Shown: positions 7,895-16,220, counted from the first letter of the stretch. The stretch: DNA of 19,879 nucleotides from Armatimonadota bacterium (GCA_018056145.1 JAGPGE010000019.1:1-19879); one strand, 5' to 3'. A program made the numbers and translations. The notes: generated from the letters alone by a model not told the origin.

Positions 7895-8008
7895 GGTGAG
7901 TTGGCCCTGGGGGGCTGACCGCGAAAAGTGGATGGGGCATGCCATCCGGGCGCGATCCCATCATCGACCACGCGCCGCAATGCCTCAGGCCGTTGCCGGG
8001 GCCTCACA

Positions 8009-8074
8009 GCCCGCGAAGCGGGCGGCACAAGATTAGCCAGGGGTAAGGCCCGCGAAGCGGGACGCAGCCCCTGG
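8009..8074. repeat. Duplicated CCCGCGAAGCGGG hairpin, second copy inside a longer stem
   Basis: The 13-nt palindrome CCCGCGAAGCGGG (five- to six-base stem, GAA loop) occurs at 8010-8022 and again at 8049-8061. The second copy sits inside a further 7-bp stem, CCAGGGG (8037-8043) with CCCCTGG (8068-8074). Such tandem GAA-loop hairpins look like a REP-type intergenic element; I cannot test genome-wide copy number. Confidence 0.6.
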
Positions 8075-8100
8075 AATCATGCGATCAAGAAGACCCAAGA

Positions 8101-8273
8101 GCCCCTGACAAGGGGCGACACAACCCCGCCGGGCGGTCCGTCATTGTGCCGCCCTCATTCGGGGGCTCAGTCCCACGATGGGGCCGTAATCCACGGGTTC
8201 CGTTCCGCTTCTCTCCACTCCACCCGTGGCTATAGGCTGCCGACCGCTTCGTGGGCTGTGGGACCGCAGTCCC
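8101..8273. repeat. Run of four perfect hairpins
   Basis: GCCCCT/AGGGGC (8101-8106 with 8111-8116, GACA loop), GGGCGG/CCGCCC (8131-8136 with 8149-8154), CCACGGGT/ACCCGTGG (8191-8198 with 8222-8229), and GGGAC/GTCCC (8260-8264 with 8269-8273, CGCA loop). All stems are perfect. They continue directly from the hairpin pair at 8009-8074 and may belong to one element of about 270 bp. Confidence 0.5.
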
Positions 8274-8385
8274 GTTCGGTAGAGCCAGATACGCTCGGAC
8301 CAGCGATCCGATGACGCGCAAGTACCTACAGAACCGAAATGCACCCAGGGCCGGCGACCGGATGCACTCGCGCGCAGCGGCCAGT

Positions 8386-8495
8386 GGGGGACTGGCATCC
8401 GGTCCCGAGTCGTACCCATGATCGGCGCCTGTGTGCGGACCGGGCACAGGCACCACGGCTTCGCCAACGGCCGCGAGCCCGGATGCCAGTCCCCC
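8386..8495. repeat. Long inverted repeat with 17-bp perfect arms
   Basis: GGGGGACTGGCATCCGG (8386-8402) is exactly complementary to CCGGATGCCAGTCCCCC (8479-8495). The 76 nt between the arms hold another hairpin, GCCTGTG/CACAGGC (8427-8433 with 8445-8451). The right arm and flank, CCAGTCCCCCGGTCT (8486-8500), recurs at 17296-17310 in a second inverted repeat. No open frame encodes a transposase between the arms, so this would be a non-autonomous or structural element. Confidence 0.65.
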
Positions 8496-8565
8496 GGTCT
8501 GGGCCGTTGCACTTCCGCGCCTCTCACCTTTCGTCCGTCGTCTTCCCTTCAGTCTCTCATATCGG

Positions 8566-8571
8566 TATACT
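8566..8571 (+). promoter_or_regulatory. -10 element directly before the ThiE-like gene
   Basis: TATACT ends 7 nt before the ATG at 8579, which is the usual distance from a -10 box to the first transcribed base. No Shine-Dalgarno sequence is present between. A leaderless mRNA is therefore likely. The -35 region (around 8543, TTCCCT) is a poor match. Confidence 0.4.
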
Positions 8572-8578
8572 TGCGCGT

Positions 8579-9229
8579 ATGCTAATCGGGAACCTGAACT
8601 CGCGCGTGTATTATGTCACCCCCGAGCAGACCGAGCCGAACGGGCGTCTCGTGCGCCTGGTGGATGCGGCCATCAGCAGCGGCATCGGCCTGCTGCAGTT
8701 CCGCCCGAAGCGCCTGACCACCCGCCAGATGGTGGAGCAGGCCACTGTGCTGGTATCCATGACCCGCAGGGCCCGGGTCCCGCTGATCATCAACGACCGC
8801 GTCGACCTTGCCCTCGCAGTGGGCGCCGACGGCGTTCATCTCGGCGCAGAGGATATGCCGGTGGGCCATGCGCGGCGTCTCCTGGGTCCCGCGGCGATCA
8901 TCGGGGCAACCTGCGTCACCCCAATGGACGCCCGTGTCGCCGAAACAGACGGGGCAACCTACGTCCTCGTCGGGCCTGTCGGTGATCTGTCGGGGGAAGC
9001 CGGAGAACTGGGGCTGGAGCGGGTGCGACAAGTGCGCAAGGCCACAGGCCTCCCCGTCTGCGTGCACGGAGACGTGACAGTCGAAGGCCTGCACCAACTG
9101 CGGGCCCTGGGCGTGGAAATGATCTGCGTGGCTGACCCTGACGGGGAAGTCGAGACTGTCACGCGCAAACTGCAGGACACTGTTGCGATGGCCCTCGAGC
9201 ACCTCGCTCCGCGCCATGTGGCTCCGTGA
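8579..9229 (+). CDS. Thiamine-phosphate synthase-like (ThiE/TenI superfamily) protein
   Basis: This 216-residue TIM-barrel protein matches ThiE, which joins the thiazole and pyrimidine halves of thiamine phosphate, in its first half: RVYYVTPEQ, LLQFRPKR (K44), INDRVDLALAVGADGVHLGA (N72, D73) and ED92MP. The second half departs: the phosphate-binding TxTK after the GPx turn is replaced by GPVGDLSGEAGELG, and the usual GGI loop is CVHGDV. So it may be a TenI-like paralogue or a different phosphate enzyme rather than a working TMP synthase. I start at the ATG at 8579; the frame is open further upstream but runs through the inverted repeat. No other thiamine gene is in the window. It converges with the large permease gene. 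Confidence 0.75.
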   Translation: MLIGNLNSRVYYVTPEQTEPNGRLVRLVDAAISSGIGLLQFRPKRLTTRQMVEQATVLVSMTRRARVPLIINDRVDLALAVGADGVHLGAEDMPVGHARRLLGPAAIIGATCVTPMDARVAETDGATYVLVGPVGDLSGEAGELGLERVRQVRKATGLPVCVHGDVTVEGLHQLRALGVEMICVADPDGEVETVTRKLQDTVAMALEHLAPRHVAP

Positions 9230-9330
9230 GTGCGGTGGGCAGCCAACCGGGAAGGCTGAATGGGGCCAACGTATGCGGACCCGATCTGCCTACGCACGCC
9301 AGCGCCCGCGGCTCACCTCGTCAGTACCGT

Positions 9331-12300
9331 CTACAGCAGGTCCCGCTGCTCCACCCACTCGCCCTTCAGGATCTTCTCGGCTCGGTCCGCGTAACTAAGC
9401 TTCTCACCATGCGGGACCGTTCGCCAGATCAGGAACTGCTTGCGAATCCCCGACATGAACAGCGCGTTGGTCTTCTTCCATGACGTGATGTCCCCGGCCA
9501 GCCGCGTCAGGCGAATGTGGATCTCGTAGATCTGGGAGTCGCCCGTCGGACGGCATTCCAGCGCGAAGTCCTGGCTCACCCCCAGGTCATACGGGGCCAG
9601 CCACATGCGAAGCTTCACGGTCATCCCCGCGTCCTCGGTGTGCTCGTGGTCCACGGGCTCCAGCCGCACGTCTTCTGCCAGGAACTCCCCGCCTGCATAT
9701 CCCACATACTCGTCGAAGAACTCTTTCAGGAACGCGGAGACGCCGAAAGCGTCGCGCCCGGTGACTGTGAAGGGGAGCAGCACATCCATGACGTCGCCCA
9801 CCGGTTCGGGCAAGGACCAGTGCCGCTCGATCCCCGGTGAAGCGATCTCCGCGGCTCTCCGGCTGGGATAGACGGTGGACAGCAGCACCACGACCACGAT
9901 CACCACCGTCACCGCGACCGCCGACATGGATGAGTAGTTCAGTTCAAGCCCGCCGGTATTGCCGGTGACGTAAAGAATCCGGGCGAAGGTCTGGCCAATG
10001 AGATATCCGACAATCGCCCCGAGGTTCGCGAACACCGCCGCCTCGGCTAGGAACAACATGGAAATGTGGCTGGGCGCGAGGCCCAAGGAGCTGAAGATTC
10101 CGATCTCCCGGCTGCGCTCGTAGACCGATCCGAGCATGGTGTTGAGAACGATCAGCGCGGCAATGAGGATCGGGATGATCAGGCTTTCCACGCCGCTGAA
10201 CGAAGTCATGCCCACGGAGCTGAACAGGAACGTGCGGTCCTGGATCCCCGCATAGAGGCTCAGGGCGAACCGCTTCATCATGCTGTCAACCTGCTTTGCT
10301 ACGTCCTCGCCCTCATTGTAGCGAATAGCCACGGAGCGCAGGGTCCCGCCGAACTCCAGCACCCGGTCATACGGCATGATGATGACCTTCTCGGGGCTGA
10401 AGTGCTTGTACTCCTGGAGCAGAGAGGAAGCGCTGCTGGTGCCAAGCTGGGACCGCTGTGCCGCCTGGCGCTGGAGTTCCTTGATGATCTCCGGCCGCAG
10501 CAGCGCGTAGTTGACGGGCATCATCGGCTCGCCGTCGAGGTCCGCCATCTTGCGCATCTTCGCCTCGTCGAGCAGGCCGATGACCCGGAAGTCGGTGCCG
10601 AAAACCGTGATGCTCGCCGAGCCCAGCTTGTCGGCGGTGATGCCCAGGCCTTGCGCCACGGATGTGGGAATCAGGCAGACGTTTCTCGCCCCCGGCGGCA
10701 TCCATCTCCCCGCGATGGTGAACTCGTCGACATCCATGACCTTCCTCTCGTCAGCGGTCAGCCCCAGGATGCAACTGACCGAGTAACGCTTGGATGGGTC
10801 ATTGGTGAGCGCCAGGTCGATGACCAGTTCCTTCTCGATGTCTGCGGAGGTATACCACGCGCGGGACGCCACCGTGGCGTTACGCGCGAACTCGTTGGCG
10901 ATGATGTCGGCGGTGGGTTCCTCGAGAGACAGCCACGCGCGATCCCGGAGCATGATCCCCGGATAGGCCGGAGCGTGGGACAGGGCAATCTTGTTGGATC
11001 GCAGGTACGACTTCACCGAGGTAAAGCTCAGGACGGTGAAGGTTAGGAGCGTGAGGGTGATGGCCGTCAGCGCCGTCCGGGTCTTGCGGCGCCGCATGTT
11101 CGCGATGCCCAGGGCGAAAGCGGCGGTGGCGGCGGAAAGCCGTCCCACGTCGGCCTCATGCACCCCGCCTCGCTGCTGCTTCATGGCCTTGAGTTCCGTG
11201 TTGAACTTCATGGTCACGATGGCGATAACGAGCACGGCCAGCGCCATGATGATGAAGGACAACAGGATTACAGGTGGCGCGGTGGTGAGCGCGAAGGCGG
11301 GATGCACCAGAGCGATCATGCAGAAGACGACGACGAAAACCCCGACCGTTCCCGCGATCTGCAGGATCACATTGCGCCCGGCAAGCAGCAGACGCTCGCC
11401 GAAATAGGCGAAAGGCAGCAGGATCGCCAGGTAGAACAGGAGCCCCTTCACCACGTCCACCGCGGTCTTCTGCACTTCGGGATATGCCCGGGACTCATAC
11501 CCCCATGCGTGTCTCCCGGCGGAAACCGCGATGTCGTAGCGGCGCTCGCCCAGGGCCTTTGTCGCCTTCTCCAGCGACGCCTTCGCCAGATCATGGAGTT
11601 CCTTCAAGCGGTCGTTCTCGATACCATTCTTGCGCAATTTGGCCATGCGCGCTTCATCGAGGGTCCACATGTCCGCCGCGATCTGGATGGGCGTGAGCGG
11701 GATGCGCGGTGTGCGCGCAGCCGGGAAGCCAATGCCTTCAGGGCGCTCGGGAGTGGCGTTGATCAGCACCATCCGCACGCCGAGGAGCCCCATGCCCATG
11801 GTGATCTGCAGATCAACCGTGGGCTGGGAGTAGACCACCGCGCATGGCTCCACATATGAGGGGAACTCGGCTGCGGTCGCCGCGGCCTGGGACAGTGAGT
11901 AGCCGAAGGAGATCGGCTCGCTGTAGTCGCGCGCGTCATACACGAAGACCTTCTGGAGCGTTTGGAAGTAACGCTCGTCCACAAGGTCATAGACATCGGT
12001 GGGCACGCATTCGAACACAACCACAGGTCGCTTGAGACCGGCGCGCCCATACACATCCCGCGGGTATTTGCGATCGCCATCCGGGCCCATGTCAGGCGCG
12101 CACTGGATCTTCCCGCTATCGGGGTCGAAAGCGTAGGCTTCCAGCGTCCCGCCGGCGGCGCGCTCTCCTCGCAGTAGGAACTCGCTGGTCTCATTGGCGA
12201 GGCCCATGACCTCGGTGTGCATCCCCATCATCATGCGGTACTGGCCCTGGATGAGCACCAGCGAGTAAGGAACCGGGGTATTGGGGACGAAGCTCTCGGT

Positions 12301-14088
12301 GCGGCGGAACTGTAGGACGGTGCCCTTCACGTCCTTCAGCTCGTCCATTTTCTTCAGCGCGTTGACCCGCTTGAGGGCATTCTCCTCAAGCGTCTTGTCG
12401 CTCAGGAAATCATAGACCAGGCAGGAGAGCAGGCGCACCTGCTTCAGGAGATTCGGGCGGTTCACCCGGTCGGGCGTGTCAAGAGGAGTGTCCACGAGAG
12501 AGCGCGCATCGTTCACGGTGGCGAACACGATTCCGGGGCGTCCGCCCCGGATCGCCATTTCGTGGTCGAAGCCGATCTTGCCGGGGAAAAAAGTGTGCCA
12601 CTCGCGGCCCTTTACCGGGTTCACGCCGTCCACGAAGCTGTCATCCACCACCAGACCCAGTTCGTCGCATGCCCGGGTCGCGTATTCCATGAACTGCTTG
12701 CCCAGAGGCGAGTAGAACCGCAGGAGGTGAGACTGGTTGTAGTACCAGCCCACCTGGAATACGCCGAACATGGGGTTCTGGGTGCTCAGGTCCAGGGAGA
12801 CGAACATGCTGATCTTATCGAACTCGTTCAGGCGCTCCCAGATGCGGATGTCGTTCTCCTTGCGGGCAATCTCCTGCTCGAGGCGTCCCGCCCGGACTTT
12901 GGCCATCTCCGGTGCAAGCTGAAGTTGCCCGACGTTGACCAGCGGCCTCTCGTGACGGCTTAGCGCGACGCCTCTGGCCTTTGCAGCGGCCTCGCGCTCT
13001 TTCGACCGGGCTATGGCGGCGTCGATGTCGGCCAGCACACGCTCGCGATCGTTGCGCAGCGTCTCCAGTTCGCGCTTGTGCTCCCGCAGGCGTGGGGCAC
13101 GTTGGCGCTCGCTCTTCTTCCTTGGCTCGCGACCCCACATGCGCACAAACTCACGCGCTCCGGCGGCTGCCTGAAAATGCCCGCTGGTCGCCAGGAAGAC
13201 CACGCTGCGGGCCGGCGGGTCCTCAGAGAGCACCCGGGCCAGTTCCAGCATGGTCGCAATGCCGGCGGCGTTCTCAGCCCCGGGTGAGAGTGCCGGCACC
13301 ACGGAGATGCTGTCGTAGTAGGCCTGCACGATCATGGCTTCCTTGCGCAGGTCGGGGTCGGAGCCGGGCAAGATGCCGATGATGTTGCGGTTCACATTGC
13401 TGCGCCAGGGCATGCGGGAGACCAGCCGGCCCTCGGCGCGCCGGGACTGCACCGCGGCGATGATCTCGGTGGCGTCGTCGCCGCTCAGGTAGAAGCGCGG
13501 CACGTCGATGGGGCATTGGAGGAACTTGACTTCGGCCTCGCCCCGGGTGGTGCGCTCGGGCTCAACGAAGATTACGGCCGCCGCACCCAGCAGCGGCGCG
13601 TTGATCCAGTTCTGCCCAACGTTGAAGTCCATGATGACGATGCTGTCTTTGACGACCTTACCGTTGAAGTCGGACAGGGCGCCGGGACCGACGTACAGGA
13701 TCGGGCCGGTCACGCCTGCGCGCGCGGTCTGGCTGGTGCGCACCAGGTTCGGCCACATGCCGGCAAGTTCATAGCGCTTCCCGTCGACCTCCAGGAACGC
13801 GGACTCGTCCATGGGCGAAGGCAGGTCGAACTCCTGCACCATGGTCTCGAGGCCGAGGCGCTTGAACTCGGCGAGGATCATGTCGGCGGCCCGGGCATTC
13901 CCGGGATAGCCGGACACCCGCGAGCCGAGGTCCGCGAAGTCTTCGATCCAGCCGAAGACCCGATTCTCATCGACGCGCTGGGCTCTTTCGACGTACCCGG
14001 CGCCCGACGCGGGGTACGCAGTGATCACGAGCGCGATCAGAAGGCCGAGTTTGGCCATCCAGCGCCTGGGATGTGGGATGCGTCTCAT
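9331..14088 (-). CDS. Giant fusion: M28-peptidase-like domain (degenerate) plus MacB/FtsX-type permease
   Basis: This 1585-residue protein has, in order: a signal or anchor helix (LGLLIALVITAYPASGAG); an M28-like domain with a PA-type insert (about 40-560) that is broken by a charged, probably coiled-coil segment (about 320-420); a long region of unknown fold; three hydrophobic segments (about 875-985); a MacB-like first helix after NMRRRKTRTALTAITLT (from 994); a periplasmic-type domain; and the FtsX C-terminal helices (about 1300-1420) with YERSREIGIFSSLGLAPSHI and VYPSRRAAEIASPG. About 160 residues without membrane segments follow. The M28 metal and catalytic positions are largely replaced (Y257, E272, D533). 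No ABC ATPase is adjacent, although such permeases normally need one. A good AGGAGA site precedes the ATG. It lies 118 bp downstream of the DUF6785-like gene and may share its transcript. Function unknown. Confidence 0.85.
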   Translation of the reverse strand: MRRIPHPRRWMAKLGLLIALVITAYPASGAGYVERAQRVDENRVFGWIEDFADLGSRVSGYPGNARAADMILAEFKRLGLETMVQEFDLPSPMDESAFLEVDGKRYELAGMWPNLVRTSQTARAGVTGPILYVGPGALSDFNGKVVKDSIVIMDFNVGQNWINAPLLGAAAVIFVEPERTTRGEAEVKFLQCPIDVPRFYLSGDDATEIIAAVQSRRAEGRLVSRMPWRSNVNRNIIGILPGSDPDLRKEAMIVQAYYDSISVVPALSPGAENAAGIATMLELARVLSEDPPARSVVFLATSGHFQAAAGAREFVRMWGREPRKKSERQRAPRLREHKRELETLRNDRERVLADIDAAIARSKEREAAAKARGVALSRHERPLVNVGQLQLAPEMAKVRAGRLEQEIARKENDIRIWERLNEFDKISMFVSLDLSTQNPMFGVFQVGWYYNQSHLLRFYSPLGKQFMEYATRACDELGLVVDDSFVDGVNPVKGREWHTFFPGKIGFDHEMAIRGGRPGIVFATVNDARSLVDTPLDTPDRVNRPNLLKQVRLLSCLVYDFLSDKTLEENALKRVNALKKMDELKDVKGTVLQFRRTESFVPNTPVPYSLVLIQGQYRMMMGMHTEVMGLANETSEFLLRGERAAGGTLEAYAFDPDSGKIQCAPDMGPDGDRKYPRDVYGRAGLKRPVVVFECVPTDVYDLVDERYFQTLQKVFVYDARDYSEPISFGYSLSQAAATAAEFPSYVEPCAVVYSQPTVDLQITMGMGLLGVRMVLINATPERPEGIGFPAARTPRIPLTPIQIAADMWTLDEARMAKLRKNGIENDRLKELHDLAKASLEKATKALGERRYDIAVSAGRHAWGYESRAYPEVQKTAVDVVKGLLFYLAILLPFAYFGERLLLAGRNVILQIAGTVGVFVVVFCMIALVHPAFALTTAPPVILLSFIIMALAVLVIAIVTMKFNTELKAMKQQRGGVHEADVGRLSAATAAFALGIANMRRRKTRTALTAITLTLLTFTVLSFTSVKSYLRSNKIALSHAPAYPGIMLRDRAWLSLEEPTADIIANEFARNATVASRAWYTSADIEKELVIDLALTNDPSKRYSVSCILGLTADERKVMDVDEFTIAGRWMPPGARNVCLIPTSVAQGLGITADKLGSASITVFGTDFRVIGLLDEAKMRKMADLDGEPMMPVNYALLRPEIIKELQRQAAQRSQLGTSSASSLLQEYKHFSPEKVIIMPYDRVLEFGGTLRSVAIRYNEGEDVAKQVDSMMKRFALSLYAGIQDRTFLFSSVGMTSFSGVESLIIPILIAALIVLNTMLGSVYERSREIGIFSSLGLAPSHISMLFLAEAAVFANLGAIVGYLIGQTFARILYVTGNTGGLELNYSSMSAVAVTVVIVVVVLLSTVYPSRRAAEIASPGIERHWSLPEPVGDVMDVLLPFTVTGRDAFGVSAFLKEFFDEYVGYAGGEFLAEDVRLEPVDHEHTEDAGMTVKLRMWLAPYDLGVSQDFALECRPTGDSQIYEIHIRLTRLAGDITSWKKTNALFMSGIRKQFLIWRTVPHGEKLSYADRAEKILKGEWVEQRDLL

Positions 14089-14127
14089 GCGCGATCTCTC
14101 CTGCGGAGCGTCTTGTGAGCCAGTCTG

Positions 14128-14144
14128 CAGACCGGGACGGTCTG
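14128..14144 (-). other. 7-bp hairpin between the two large membrane-protein genes
   Basis: CAGACCG (14128-14134) and CGGTCTG (14138-14144) pair around a 3-nt loop. There is no T-run on the minus strand after it, so read-through from the DUF6785-like gene into the permease fusion is expected. The remaining 118-bp gap holds no other clear signal. Confidence 0.4.
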
Positions 14145-14206
14145 GCTACGCGGCATGATGCACTTCGCCGCGCCGGTCGAGCGTCCCGCCCAGCGACGTC
14201 TCTCTC

Positions 14207-16213
14207 TTACCCGAAGTGCACCACGTAGCGCCGGTACATCTCGTTGACCAGGCTCAGCCAGCCCCACACGAAGCCCGCCACGAAGAAGTGCCCGATCACG
14301 ATCCCCAGAAAGAACGGGATCAGTTGCCGGTACATACGCATGCCGCCTAACTTGAGCACCAGCGTCTTCACGATCCAGACCAGTAGGAACGGCCCCCACA
14401 GCGGGCCACCATAAGAGGCCACCATGGCGAATCCCAGCGGGTGCAGCGGGAAGCGCAGGAAGATGCTGCGCAGCACCACCAGGATGCCTGTGACCACGAA
14501 CCCGCTCACCAGCGCGCCTGTGCGCGCCCTGTCCGGAGGGGTGTGGCCCTTGAGATAGGACGCCAGCGTCTCGAACTCCTGCCGTGCCAGGGTCGTGCGA
14601 TACCCGCCCTGGGTGGTCCCGCCCTCGAGGATATTCGCCCCGTGGGTGTAGTAAGCGGTCAGGTGAATATAGTAGGCGAACAGCATGCCGAGAATGAGGC
14701 CCCAGGTGAGCCACGTTGACATCGCGCGCTGCTTCAGACGGGCTTCGGTGGCGATCTTCTGGCTCTCTATCTGGTAGGCCATCACTGACTGGAAGTACCC
14801 GCGCGAGCAGAACATCATGGTCGACAGGATGGTTAGGTTGCCCCAGTTGCCACCGCGCGCGAAGGGTTCGGACCCCAGCACATACAGTAGCGCCCGCTTG
14901 TGCTGGTAGAACGGGAAGAGCCAGACCATCGCCGCTCCGGCTTCGGCTCTCGCTCGGGCGTAGACCAGCGCGAACAGCAACACCAGGCCGAAGTACAGGG
15001 CCGCCGTCCACAGTGCCATCCCGGCTTGGGTCGCGAACAGGAGCATTCCAGCGACCCCAACCACCGCCCAGATCACCGCCCATCGGTACGGCATGGGCTC
15101 CCCGGAGTCGTCCAGTTCCACCGTAGCGTCCCAGGCCTTGCGCAGTGCCTGTCTCAAGTGGTCCCGGGCCACCCAGATCAGGAAGATCCCCAGTGCCAGG
15201 TAGGATCCGGTCGCCTGCTCTTGGTCGAAGGGGAAGCCAGCAATCTCATAGCCCGCTCCAGTGGCGATCACGTTCGAGATTCGCAGGAGCAGGTAGAAAA
15301 CCCAGACCGACAGGGTGATTTCGGTTGACACCAGGTACCCGAGCCCAATGTTCTCGGGCCGCCACGCGATGGACAGCGGCCGGATGGCAGACAGGGGGCG
15401 CTCAGTGAACAGGCCGCCGATGTCGTACACTTTCCCCAGCGCCGGTACGCCGGGGTTCCACGCGTTCAGGATATTGCCGATGTTGTAGATGGCGGCCACC
15501 GCGAACCCGGCCCACATGATGGGGTTCGCAAAGAACGCGCCCACGAGCCGGCCGGTCCCCTGGTCCGAAATATCCATCGCCAGGTGCACGATTGGGAAGG
15601 TCAGGCGCTCGCGGTCTGCCCACTGGCGGCGGAACAGGGTGATGGTGCCCAGCATTGCCAGGAACCACACCAGAAAGAACAGGGACCAGAAGAACAGGGG
15701 CTTCGCCCAGGCAGCCCACGGGACGGTCTCCGTTGGCGACGCCTCGTACATCTCCTGCACCACTCGCGGATCGCTGGGCACCAGCCAGTCAGGCTGGTAC
15801 TTCTGGAACTGGGCGAAGTCGTTCTCTGGCGACTCGAAATACTGCAGCGCGGTGATCGAAGGGAACAACATGCGCGCCACACCCACGGAGGACATGGTCA
15901 CCGCAATGCACAAAAAGCAGTAGATGAAAAGGATCTGGCCCCGCGACAGGCTGAGTCCGCCCCAGATTCGGCGCAACACGGGTGCGAGCAGCGACAGGGC
16001 GAAGAGCACCCCGACCGCCGGCACAACCGGCACGCTCTCGCCAAGCTGGGCGCCGTGGGAGACAAGCCCCGCATGGCGCATCCACAGCACCGACCCCCAA
16101 AGGGCGAGGATCGCGAGGATCACGGCTCTTGCGGTAAGACCCTCCGCCGTCGCACCTGCAGGCTCCAGGTCTTCGTGCGCCTCGCCGTCCTGGCGACCGT
16201 TCAGTGTAGTCAC
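14207..16213 (-). CDS. Multi-pass membrane protein, DUF6785/DUF6784-like
   Basis: From the chosen GTG the protein has 668 residues and about 12-14 hydrophobic segments, for example LTARAVILAILALWGSVLW, GQILFIYCFLCIAVTMSS, FFWSLFFLVWFLAMLGTI, TWLTWGLILGMLFAYYIHLT and LIPFFLGIVIGHFFVAGFVW. Recurrent features such as RRQWADRERLTFPIVHLAMD and a Trp/Pro-rich loop with RPENIGLGYL resemble, from memory, the large uncharacterised family annotated DUF6785 with DUF6784, which may be distantly OPT-transporter-like. Substrate and function are unknown. The frame is open to 16681 but that part overlaps the divergent zinc-ribbon gene. I choose the GTG at 16213 because GGGAG lies 7 nt before it; the ATG at 16297 has AGGAGGG only 1 nt away and adds an unlikely segment. 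It precedes the permease fusion on the same strand. Confidence 0.75.
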   Translation of the reverse strand: MTTLNGRQDGEAHEDLEPAGATAEGLTARAVILAILALWGSVLWMRHAGLVSHGAQLGESVPVVPAVGVLFALSLLAPVLRRIWGGLSLSRGQILFIYCFLCIAVTMSSVGVARMLFPSITALQYFESPENDFAQFQKYQPDWLVPSDPRVVQEMYEASPTETVPWAAWAKPLFFWSLFFLVWFLAMLGTITLFRRQWADRERLTFPIVHLAMDISDQGTGRLVGAFFANPIMWAGFAVAAIYNIGNILNAWNPGVPALGKVYDIGGLFTERPLSAIRPLSIAWRPENIGLGYLVSTEITLSVWVFYLLLRISNVIATGAGYEIAGFPFDQEQATGSYLALGIFLIWVARDHLRQALRKAWDATVELDDSGEPMPYRWAVIWAVVGVAGMLLFATQAGMALWTAALYFGLVLLFALVYARARAEAGAAMVWLFPFYQHKRALLYVLGSEPFARGGNWGNLTILSTMMFCSRGYFQSVMAYQIESQKIATEARLKQRAMSTWLTWGLILGMLFAYYIHLTAYYTHGANILEGGTTQGGYRTTLARQEFETLASYLKGHTPPDRARTGALVSGFVVTGILVVLRSIFLRFPLHPLGFAMVASYGGPLWGPFLLVWIVKTLVLKLGGMRMYRQLIPFFLGIVIGHFFVAGFVWGWLSLVNEMYRRYVVHFG

Positions 16214-16220
16214 GACGCGA

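Larger units (their letters stand above)
7895..8578. other. Gene-free spacer with several hairpins
   Basis: Together with the ileS leader this forms an 830-bp gap. Open frames exist on both strands but start without ribosome sites, are rich in Arg, Pro and Gly, and read through the hairpins listed separately, so I do not call a gene. From about 8005 to 8500 most of the sequence is made of short perfect inverted repeats. From 7895 to 8005 I see only the upstream part of the ileS promoter. Confidence 0.6.

Noticed and set aside
4919..7918. Long + strand open frames opposite ileS (4919-6073, 6101-6763, 6812-7918)
   Set aside because: They mirror a fully conserved synthetase gene; long antisense frames are expected in high-GC DNA.
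7981..8500. CRISPR array or tRNA genes in the spacer
   Set aside because: The repeats are palindromic and not regularly spaced, and no cloverleaf with a T-loop sequence could be folded.
7928..8527. Overlapping open frames on both strands of the spacer (7928-8314 +, 8085-8456 -, 8141-8527 -)
   Set aside because: They run through perfect hairpins, have no ribosome sites and no recognisable domain, and their composition is that of GC-rich noncoding DNA.
10066..11046. 326-residue + strand frame inside the permease fusion
   Set aside because: Antisense to the periplasmic-type and FtsX parts, with no ribosome site or domain.
14118..14147. Third copy of the spacer inverted-repeat family
   Set aside because: Only AGACCGGG is shared with the two clear copies; the rest needs gaps, so it is listed as a plain hairpin.
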